The notes beneath the pieces were generated by a model, which saw nothing but the letters and a program-made list of their open reading frames with translations, was not told the DNA's origin and ran no database searches. This document shows, piece by piece, positions 1-4,622 of a DNA stretch of 5,138 nt (position 1 is its first letter; each line of letters starts with the position of its first letter). The stretch comes from Blastocatellia bacterium (GTDB lineage: Bacteria > Acidobacteriota > Blastocatellia > Chloracidobacteriales > JADJPF01). Made by a program: the position numbers and the translations under genes. The stretch covers positions 1 to 5,138 of the forward strand of contig JAHFUF010000433.1 of the NCBI GenBank assembly GCA_023265235.1, read 5' to 3'.

Positions 1-1
1 T

Positions 2-490
2 GAGACTCCTAAACCAACTCCAATTCCTACTCCTACTAATAACTTAAATAGGAATGCCCAAGTAGAAGCAGTTCCTAATGTGGACTTACAATTTAAGCTA
101 TTAAACCTACAATTAGCTTTAGCCCAAGAACCCAAAAATCAAACTTTACGCGAGCAACAAATAGATATAAACACTCAACTTAGGCAAGCACCATTAGTTA
201 AAGCTAGTAATGATGACTTGCGGGATTTAGCTTTCCGTAAACGCTATATTGAACTAAAGATAGCTTTAATAAATACAGAAAGACAAATACAAGAAGTAGG
301 GGCTAGTATTCAGCAGGAACGACGCAAAATTGTTAAAGGAAGCCAAGGTAATAGGGCTTTTGAAGATGTTAGAATAGCAGAAGGTAGAGCAGAAGCCTTA
401 TATAAAGAAATAACAAAGCTACAAATACAACTTGACACGCTAATGGAAGAAGGCCGTCGCTTAGGAGTAAGTGCGCGTACATTTCGTTGA
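2..490 (+). CDS. C-terminal part of a Pro/Thr-linker, coiled-coil protein (5' end outside window)
   Basis: I do not recognise this protein. The frame is open back to the window edge, so 162 C-terminal residues are visible and the gene starts upstream; the GTG at 80 is in frame but need not be the start. The first dozen residues form a Pro/Thr-rich linker (PTPIPTPT), the type of spacer that often separates a signal peptide or membrane anchor from a distal domain. The rest has almost no glycine, is rich in Leu, Gln, Glu, Arg and Lys, and has the heptad-like look of a helical coiled coil over most of its length. It contains no cysteine and no catalytic motif. The C-terminus is the basic stretch EGRRLGVSARTFR. 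The CBS-domain gene follows 32 bases later on the same strand, so the two are probably co-transcribed. An extracytoplasmic structural or scaffold role is only a guess. Confidence 0.75.
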   Translation, partial: ETPKPTPIPTPTNNLNRNAQVEAVPNVDLQFKLLNLQLALAQEPKNQTLREQQIDINTQLRQAPLVKASNDDLRDLAFRKRYIELKIALINTERQIQEVGASIQQERRKIVKGSQGNRAFEDVRIAEGRAEALYKEITKLQIQLDTLMEEGRRLGVSARTFR

Positions 491-522
491 AATTAATTGA
501 CTTGTGAGGATGATGAAGGTAA

Positions 523-936
523 ATGAGGTCTATTTGTGAACTGATTGAAGGGCGTAAGCTGCATACTATAAGAGAAACTGCTAGTATCTTAGAAGCAGCA
601 AGGTTAATGGTAAAACATAAGATAGGTGCTCTGCCTGTTACTAATCAAGAAGGAAATATTATTGGAATTTTTACTGAGCGAGATTTGTTAAAACGTGTTG
701 TTGCAGCAGAACTAGATATTAAAGAAACAAAAATTTCTCAAGTAATGACACGTAAGCTTGTGATTGCTTCTGCTGATGAAACCCCAATGTATTGTTTAAG
801 AAAAATGAAAGAAAAAAAGTTTCGACATATGCTAATAGCAGAAGGGAAAAAAATTATTGGCATTGTTTCACAAAGAGATTTAACACAAGTTGATTTAGAA
901 AGAAAAACTAAGGCACTTCGCTCTATAGATGATTAA
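523..936 (+). CDS. Tandem CBS-domain protein
   Basis: A 137-residue protein made almost entirely of two CBS domains, about residues 9-62 and 77-126. Each ends in the usual signature: GIFTERDLLKR (48-58) and GIVSQRDL (113-120). CBS pairs fold into a Bateman module that typically binds adenine nucleotides (AMP, ATP, SAM or c-di-AMP) and senses energy state; the ligand here cannot be read from the sequence. No enzyme, channel or DNA-binding domain is attached, so it probably acts as a free cytoplasmic regulatory subunit on a partner protein. The ATG at 523 is the first possible start, because TGA codons at 505 and 511 close the frame upstream. GAGGA at 506-510 lies 12 bases before it, which is a loose ribosome-site spacing. 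The gene stops 4 bases before the convergent HExxH gene. Stand-alone CBS pairs include AcuB of Bacillus, but AcuB is longer and has an ACT domain. Confidence 0.92.
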   Translation: MRSICELIEGRKLHTIRETASILEAARLMVKHKIGALPVTNQEGNIIGIFTERDLLKRVVAAELDIKETKISQVMTRKLVIASADETPMYCLRKMKEKKFRHMLIAEGKKIIGIVSQRDLTQVDLERKTKALRSIDD

Positions 937-940
937 TTTT

Positions 941-1798
941 TTATTGGGTTGGCTTTTTCCATCCTATTTCAATAGATGTTTTTTCTCCAATACGACTTAT
1001 ATCTAGGCTATCTGCGTCTTTTTCTTTGCCATTTTCTGTTGGTATAGCCAGTGCCATAATTTCAGCAAATTGTTGAGGATAACGTTTTTCTGGCTCAAAA
1101 TAACCATCAGGGAAGATGGTTAAGCGGTTATCATCGTATTTATCGCTAGCTCTAACCGTATGCAGAATTTCATGTGCAATCAAACAAGTAGTACGCCCAG
1201 CAGATTGCTTTCCTATAGGGAGAAAAACTACTCCAAATCGTCCTCTAGTTGTTCCTACAGAATGTTGTTTTTCGTAATCTAACCCTTTATCTGGCGGATA
1301 AATATATAGATAAAGTTTAATGTCAAACTGATCTGGATTTGCTCCTGTTTGAGTAAGCTTCTCGTTAAAATAGTTTATAAATGCTGATGTTTGTTTATAT
1401 TTTGTCCAAAAACCATCATTTTCTGTTGGCAAAGCAGGCGGGGTTTGTTCGTTAAATACAGGCCCTAACAACTGAAAACGAAAAGGTTTCATATTACTTT
1501 GGTAAACCCTTTTTGCTTCATTTTCAAACCATTTTTCTAAGGATTGTTGGATTAGTTCTTTACCAAAAGGTGAAAGAGCACGGGCAGTATCACTTTTGTT
1601 CCCATTAATTACTTGTACTAATGCAACGTTATAGGTTCGATCCCAGTCAAGTTTACGTTGGTCACGGTAATAAACCCTTGCCGCTATAAGAATTACTATT
1701 AGCAAGACACAAAAAGAAAAAATTTGCCTATACCGTGTCCAATGTTGACGGTTTTGATGTCCACTAGGACTTGTTTTGTGATTTTCTGTTAAATCCAT
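941..1798 (-). CDS. Membrane-anchored HExxH putative metalloprotease (metzincin-like)
   Basis: A 285-residue protein of no named family that I can assign with confidence. The short polar N-terminus is followed by one membrane segment at about 25-44 (IFSFCVLLIVILIAA), which places the body outside the cytoplasm as a type II anchored protein. HEILH at 209-213 followed by D219 gives HExxHxxxxxD, the spacing of the metzincin zinc site with Asp as third ligand, as in snapalysin-like enzymes. The usual Gly between them is Arg216. AEIMA (245-249), about 29 residues on, could supply the Met-turn. The FPDGYFEP and YPQQFAEIM stretches also look conserved in similar bacterial proteins that I recall as uncharacterised. 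I chose the ATG at 1798: the longer frame to a GTG at 1837 deepens the overlap with the upstream gene and adds a hydrophobic run unlike a normal N-terminus. Neither start has a Shine-Dalgarno site. Protease activity and substrate are inferred. Confidence 0.8.
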   Translation of the reverse strand: MDLTENHKTSPSGHQNRQHWTRYRQIFSFCVLLIVILIAARVYYRDQRKLDWDRTYNVALVQVINGNKSDTARALSPFGKELIQQSLEKWFENEAKRVYQSNMKPFRFQLLGPVFNEQTPPALPTENDGFWTKYKQTSAFINYFNEKLTQTGANPDQFDIKLYLYIYPPDKGLDYEKQHSVGTTRGRFGVVFLPIGKQSAGRTTCLIAHEILHTVRASDKYDDNRLTIFPDGYFEPEKRYPQQFAEIMALAIPTENGKEKDADSLDISRIGEKTSIEIGWKKPTQ

Positions 1799-2039
1799 AA
1801 GGGCAATGACGACAACCTGATTCACAACAATAACCACGGTTAAATAAATATTTGGCAGTTAATACCATATAAGGCCCTTCCCAGTAGAAATCTACGCCTT
1901 CTACTAGTTGAGGAGTTGGGTTTTTTGTAATAGTTGACTCAGGCTTTAAGGTAGGTTTTGCTTCAGAGTTTTCTATTATCTCATCTCCTGGACTAACAAT
2001 ATTGCGTAATTTTTCGTAGAAATTGTCAAAAACAGCCAC
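1764..2039 (-). CDS. DUF5522-family small cysteine-motif protein
   Basis: A 91-residue protein. The C-terminal half (about 46-82: EGVDFYWEGPYMVLTAKYLF, then RGYCCESGCRHCPYG) matches the small DUF5522 family, with the paired cysteines C71-C72 and the CxxC C76/C79 in CRHCPYG. The function of the family is unknown to me. Four clustered cysteines suggest metal binding or a redox role, but this is inference. The first 45 residues are polar, acidic and Lys/Thr/Pro-rich, and look like a variable extension. The start is GTG at 2039. There is no ATG between it and the upstream in-frame stop at 2091-2093, and no clear Shine-Dalgarno site, so the start is moderately secure. The 3' end overlaps the HExxH gene by 35 bases in another frame, so the two are translated from one message. 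No convincing promoter is visible in the 130 bases upstream. Confidence 0.87.
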   Translation of the reverse strand: MAVFDNFYEKLRNIVSPGDEIIENSEAKPTLKPESTITKNPTPQLVEGVDFYWEGPYMVLTAKYLFNRGYCCESGCRHCPYGFNRKSQNKS

Positions 2040-2098
2040 GATTACTAGACCCCAATATAGTGTTAGAAATTTAATAATTTGGCTGATAGTTTAGCCTA

Positions 2099-2118
2099 AC
2101 TAGTTATAGATAACTAGT
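2099..2118. repeat. Perfect 20-base palindrome (9-base arms, 2-base centre)
   Basis: Arms ACTAGTTAT (2099-2107) and ATAACTAGT (2110-2118) are exact reverse complements around AG. It lies in the 130-base gap between the deacetylase gene and the DUF5522 gene, about 60 bases upstream of the latter. The arms are AT-rich and no T-run follows on the minus strand, so it is a poor intrinsic terminator for the deacetylase operon. A dimeric regulator site or an RNA processing hairpin are alternatives. No function is shown. Confidence 0.7.
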
Positions 2119-2140
2119 CCAAATGTAAGAGCAGACCTAT

Positions 2141-2160
2141 TCTTCTATAATCTTCTATAA
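2141..2160. repeat. Two perfect tandem copies of a 10-base unit
   Basis: TCTTCTATAA occurs twice head-to-tail (2141-2150 and 2151-2160), ending 9 bases past the stop codon of the deacetylase gene. On the minus strand each unit reads TTATAGAAGA. The 10-base period is about one helical turn. TTATAGA also occurs on the + strand in the centre of the nearby palindrome (2104-2110). The repeat could be a protein-binding array or a simple duplication. Confidence 0.75.
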
Positions 2161-2169
2161 TTAAATAGA

Positions 2170-3099
2170 TTAGAGACCTTGGTTTGCTGTTCCTCTTACA
2201 GTATTAGGGAAAAGTTCTTTAGCAATTTGATAGGTTTGGGTATGAGCTACTATGGTTAATTCAATAGGTTTGGCATAACCACCACCTAAAGCTAAAGAAA
2301 CTGGGATGTTACGCTTTTGACATTCATATAAAACTAGTCTATCACGCTCTGCTAGACCTTCTTTAGATAGTGCTAAACGTCCTAAGACATCTTCTTTTAA
2401 TGGATCAACTCCTGCTTGGAAAAAAACTATGTCAGGGGCAAAATCAAAAACCTTTGGAAGGGCTTCTTTAAGTAGTGCTAAATATTCATCATCACTAGTA
2501 TTATCAGCTAGCCCAATATCAAGTGTAGAAGCGACTTTATGGAAAGGGTAGTTTTTTTCTCCATGCATACTAAAAATAAAAACTTCTTTTTGCTGGCCAA
2601 GAATCGCTGAGTTTCCATTACCTTGATGAACATCTAAGTCTACAATTGCGGCTCTACGAATTTTCTTATGTTTTAGTAAGTAGAGAATCACTACAGCAAT
2701 GTCATTAAATACACAATAACCTTCACCTGCATTTATAAGCGCGTGATGAGTGCCACCAGCTAAGTTACCAGAAATACCACTTTCTAAAGCTTCTTTTGCA
2801 GCACAAAGTGCTCCACCAACTGAAGCGAGCGAGCGAATAACCAAAGATGGACTCCAAGGAAACCCTATTCGACGCATTGCTTTTGGCTCAATTGTACCAT
2901 TACAAATAGACTCAACATATTTACGAGTATGAGCTAGGGTAACTACTTCAGGAGATACTATTTCTGGTTCATAAAGCTCATTATGGGTTAAAATGCCTTC
3001 CTCTAGGAGAGCTTCTCTTACTAAACGATATTTCCCCATAGGAAAACGGTGTCCTACGGGTAACTCGACTGTATATTTGTCTGTATAAAAGACCTTCAT
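2170..3099 (-). CDS. Histone-deacetylase-family (class IV-like) deacetylase
   Basis: A 309-residue, full-length arginase-fold, zinc-dependent deacetylase of the HDAC/AcuC/acetylpolyamine amidohydrolase superfamily, probably cytoplasmic. All active-site motifs are present: the HH pair in GGTHHA (118-119), GYCVFND (127-133), DLDVHQGNG (154-162) with zinc ligands D156 and H158, SMHGEKNYPF (177-186), third ligand D232 in AGVDPL, and the catalytic Tyr275 in LGGGY. The N-terminal ELPVGHRFPMGKY (13-25) and the short length resemble the HDAC11-like class IV bacterial group. The substrate (acetyl-lysine protein, polyamine or small molecule) cannot be told from sequence. The ATG at 3099 lies 15 bases after the acetyltransferase stop, without a Shine-Dalgarno site, so it is probably translated as part of the same message. 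The acetyltransferase neighbour hints at reversible acetylation. It is the last gene of the compact four-gene run. Confidence 0.95.
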   Translation of the reverse strand: MKVFYTDKYTVELPVGHRFPMGKYRLVREALLEEGILTHNELYEPEIVSPEVVTLAHTRKYVESICNGTIEPKAMRRIGFPWSPSLVIRSLASVGGALCAAKEALESGISGNLAGGTHHALINAGEGYCVFNDIAVVILYLLKHKKIRRAAIVDLDVHQGNGNSAILGQQKEVFIFSMHGEKNYPFHKVASTLDIGLADNTSDDEYLALLKEALPKVFDFAPDIVFFQAGVDPLKEDVLGRLALSKEGLAERDRLVLYECQKRNIPVSLALGGGYAKPIELTIVAHTQTYQIAKELFPNTVRGTANQGL

Positions 3100-3114
3100 G
3101 TCTATTATTTACTA

Positions 3115-3600
3115 CTAGTTAGAAGAAGAAGCAGAAGGGATTAAGTCTAAAGCAAAAGCTTTATCACAACGCAAAGTTAATAAATGTCCACACTCTATTG
3201 GGCGAAAACCATAGCGGGTATAAAGACTAATTGCTTCTACTAGTACAGAAGCAGTTTCTAACTCAATACGTTGAAACCCTAGTTCACGAGCTTTAGCAAG
3301 CAAATACTCCATAGTTTGTTTACCAACTCCTTTACCCCGGGTTTCCTTAAGTAAATACATTTTTCTTAGCTCACAAACGCCAGATCTTAAATAAAATAGA
3401 CCAGCAGTTCCTACTATTTGGCTGGCATCGTTTTCTACTACTACAAACGTACCACCACGAGCAATATAGTTTGCTTCAATATCGTTAAGATCCGAGTCTG
3501 TGCCATTAGGGTCATTCTTTAAGCCATATTCAGATAAAATCCCAAAAACAATATTTTGGATTTGCTCTTTGTCTTGATTTGTTGCTAGTCGGATTTTCAT
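3115..3600 (-). CDS. GNAT-family N-acetyltransferase
   Basis: A 161-residue single-domain GNAT acetyltransferase, using acetyl-CoA to acetylate an amine. Visible elements are the N-terminal strand MKIRLATNQD, the beta-strand region GTFVVVEN and IVGTAGLFYL (50-71), ELRKMYLLKETRGKGVGKQ (77-95) carrying the pyrophosphate-binding loop R88-G-K-G-V-G-K94, and the motif B stretch AISLYTRYGF (123-132). The length is usual for the family. The tail after about 145 ends in a low-complexity SASSSN. The substrate is unknown and nothing singles out a protein acetylase. The ATG at 3600 lies 13 bases after the stop of the secreted-protein gene and no Shine-Dalgarno site is seen. The stop is 15 bases before the deacetylase start. 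The pairing suggests the two act on related substrates, but this is inference from position. Confidence 0.94.
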   Translation of the reverse strand: MKIRLATNQDKEQIQNIVFGILSEYGLKNDPNGTDSDLNDIEANYIARGGTFVVVENDASQIVGTAGLFYLRSGVCELRKMYLLKETRGKGVGKQTMEYLLAKARELGFQRIELETASVLVEAISLYTRYGFRPIECGHLLTLRCDKAFALDLIPSASSSN

Positions 3601-3613
3601 ATGGTTTAATTAC

Positions 3614-4165
3614 CTAGTTGCCAGGTTGGCTGTTTAATAACCTAAAAGAATTTAGAAAACGAGTGGCATCATCTTGGCTATTACCATTACGAGTAAAAGC
3701 AATTACTGCATACATATACTTTCCTACTAGGTAAAACCTGGCTTCGGTAACTCCAGCAGGGTTCATTGTTTCAAATTTTATTGAAGCACCAGGATAACCA
3801 CCTATAGGAGTATTTAGTTTATCTATTGCCCTTCCTTCAGATGTGTCAAGAAAATCATTTGCCGCGCCTTCAACAGTTGCTTGAGCAGTTTCTGCAAACT
3901 TAAACCCTTCTAAACGCGCTACCCCATAAGTACGTGGGCCAACATCTAATTTGACACGCATTTGAGGGGTTTTTTCTTCTACAACCTGTCCTACTGGTAA
4001 CATAACTGCAAAATTACCTGTTGTAGATACATACTCTTTCCATCCTGTAGGCGACTTACTGTTCTGATTAGGTTTTTGTTCTAGAGCAGCATGTGTGGCT
4101 TGTGGTGGTACTATAGAAAAAACTAGTAGAATAACTAGTAGAAAAGATAAGATAGACTTTTTCAT
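3614..4165 (-). CDS. Secreted protein of unknown function
   Basis: A 183-residue protein with a clear signal peptide: basic MKK, a hydrophobic core at about 5-20, then PPQATHA with likely cleavage after A26 or A27. There is no lipobox cysteine, so it should be soluble in the periplasm or released. The mature part starts with a polar linker (to about 40) and then one compact domain beginning GWKEYVSTTGNFAVMLP and ending DDATRFLNSFRLL. That pattern, a W/Y-x-x-GNF-V-x-x-P opening and an F-x-x-SF closing with YLVGKYMYAV between, recalls a group of uncharacterised bacterial exported domains with a PsbP-like look. I cannot name a family. No catalytic motif is apparent. The ATG at 4165 lies 19 bases after the stop of the small membrane protein, and the acetyltransferase gene follows at 13 bases, so it sits inside the operon. 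Confidence 0.88.
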   Translation of the reverse strand: MKKSILSFLLVILLVFSIVPPQATHAALEQKPNQNSKSPTGWKEYVSTTGNFAVMLPVGQVVEEKTPQMRVKLDVGPRTYGVARLEGFKFAETAQATVEGAANDFLDTSEGRAIDKLNTPIGGYPGASIKFETMNPAGVTEARFYLVGKYMYAVIAFTRNGNSQDDATRFLNSFRLLNSQPGN

Positions 4166-4184
4166 CTAAAAAACTCGCTTTAAT

Positions 4185-4355
4185 TTATTTATGATAATTA
4201 GTTGTATTACTTTGGTTTACAGTTTGATACTTAGAGCAGCCTTGATTAAAACTATATTTGGAAACATACTGTTTATTTACTGACCAATAGCCAACTAAAC
4301 CTAGTAAAAAGGTTAGTGTAAAAGCAAAGATCCCATAAAAAAGTTTGCTGCTCAT
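4185..4355 (-). CDS. Small single-pass membrane protein, first gene of the operon
   Basis: A 56-residue protein that I do not recognise. Residues 6-24 (FYGIFAFTLTFLLGLVGYW) form one membrane segment, followed by a polar tail of about 30 residues rich in Asn, Gln, Ser, Thr and Tyr with a single Cys40. The ATG at 4355 is the right start: GGAG (minus strand, 4366-4363) lies 7 bases upstream, and a promoter lies upstream at 4405-4433. The frame stays open to a TTG at 4433, but that codon is inside the predicted -35 box and so would not be transcribed. The gene ends 19 bases before the secreted protein, with which it is probably co-transcribed. The size, the strong ribosome site and the leader position support a real gene, though no homology is known to me. 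Confidence 0.65.
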   Translation of the reverse strand: MSSKLFYGIFAFTLTFLLGLVGYWSVNKQYVSKYSFNQGCSKYQTVNQSNTTNYHK

Positions 4356-4362
4356 AAGGTAT

Positions 4363-4366
4363 CTCC
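4363..4366 (-). promoter_or_regulatory. Shine-Dalgarno site of the small membrane protein
   Basis: GGAG on the minus strand, 7 bases before the ATG at 4355. It decides for the 56-residue product over the longer TTG-initiated frame. It is one of only two clear Shine-Dalgarno sites in the window. Confidence 0.7.
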
Positions 4367-4404
4367 AAATTTGTTTGTTAAAATATAGAAAAAATAGCAA
4401 CCAA

Positions 4405-4433
4405 AGTATAGCTAGCCAAATTGGCCTATGCAA
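4405..4433 (-). promoter_or_regulatory. Sigma70-type promoter for the leftward operon
   Basis: On the minus strand, TTGCAT (-35, 4433-4428) is separated by exactly 17 bases from TATACT (-10, 4410-4405; five of six consensus bases). Transcription would start near 4398, giving a leader of about 43 bases before the small membrane protein. The -35 matches only in TTG, so the strength is uncertain. It is a prediction by eye. Confidence 0.5.
4415..4425. promoter_or_regulatory. Inverted repeat in the promoter spacer, possible operator
   Basis: GCCAA-A-TTGGC is a perfect 11-base inverted repeat lying wholly between the -35 and -10 boxes of the leftward promoter. A repressor bound there would block RNA polymerase. 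The arms are only 5 bases, so chance cannot be excluded. The regulator is unknown. Confidence 0.3.
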
Positions 4434-4547
4434 TAGTTTAAAGAAAAGCCTACCCTTATGACTTTGAAAACTTTAACAAGGTTTTAAGTATTATCTTTAT
4501 AAGGCTACTCTAAAACAACAACTTAGGTAGAGAATAGTTAATCGCTA

Positions 4548-4576
4548 TTGGGAAAACTATCAGTCGCTAGTAAAAT
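4548..4576 (+). promoter_or_regulatory. Sigma70-type promoter for the thioredoxin-fold gene
   Basis: TTGGGA (-35, 4548-4553; four of six consensus) and TAAAAT (-10, 4571-4576; five of six) are spaced by exactly 17 bases. Transcription would start near 4583, giving a leader of about 40 bases before the ATG at 4623. It is divergent from the leftward promoter, with about 115 bases between the two -35 boxes. Prediction by eye. Confidence 0.5.
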
Positions 4577-4607
4577 CTACGAATCAATCAAAAATGAGTA
4601 ACAAATA

Positions 4608-4613
4608 AAGGAG
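4608..4613 (+). promoter_or_regulatory. Shine-Dalgarno site of the thioredoxin-fold gene
   Basis: AAGGAG ends 9 bases before the ATG at 4623, close to consensus, and fixes that start. The nearer ATG at 4616 is in another frame and too close to the site. Confidence 0.8.
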
Positions 4614-4622
4614 ATATGCTTA

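Noticed and set aside
80..82. GTG as the start of the left-edge gene
   Set aside because: The frame is open to the window edge and encodes a plausible Pro/Thr linker upstream, so the gene very likely begins outside the window.
934..965. Possible bidirectional terminator between the convergent CBS and HExxH genes
   Set aside because: The T-runs present are not preceded by a stem on either strand, and the gap is only 4 bases.
1799..1837. 13-residue N-terminal extension of the HExxH protein from a GTG
   Set aside because: It would deepen the overlap with DUF5522 to 74 bases, has no ribosome site, and its residues mirror the antisense reading of DUF5522's conserved end.
2750..2932. 60-residue open frame on the + strand
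   Set aside because: It lies wholly antisense to the deacetylase gene, across its conserved GGTHHA region, and has no domain; it is a shadow of that gene.
4356..4433. 26-residue N-terminal extension of the small membrane protein from a TTG
   Set aside because: It uses a rare start, has no ribosome site and starts inside the predicted -35 box, while the ATG at 4355 has a good Shine-Dalgarno site.
4464..4494. Alternative rightward promoter TTGAAA with TATTAT
   Set aside because: The spacer is 19 bases and the implied leader over 120 bases; the TTGGGA/TAAAAT pair at 4548-4576 fits better.
4451..4507. Inverted repeat of TACCCTTAT and ATAAGGCTA (8 of 9 pairs) around a smaller AAAAC/GTTTT hairpin
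   Set aside because: The outer loop is nearly 40 bases, the arms are imperfect and no T-run follows, so it is neither a terminator nor a convincing operator.
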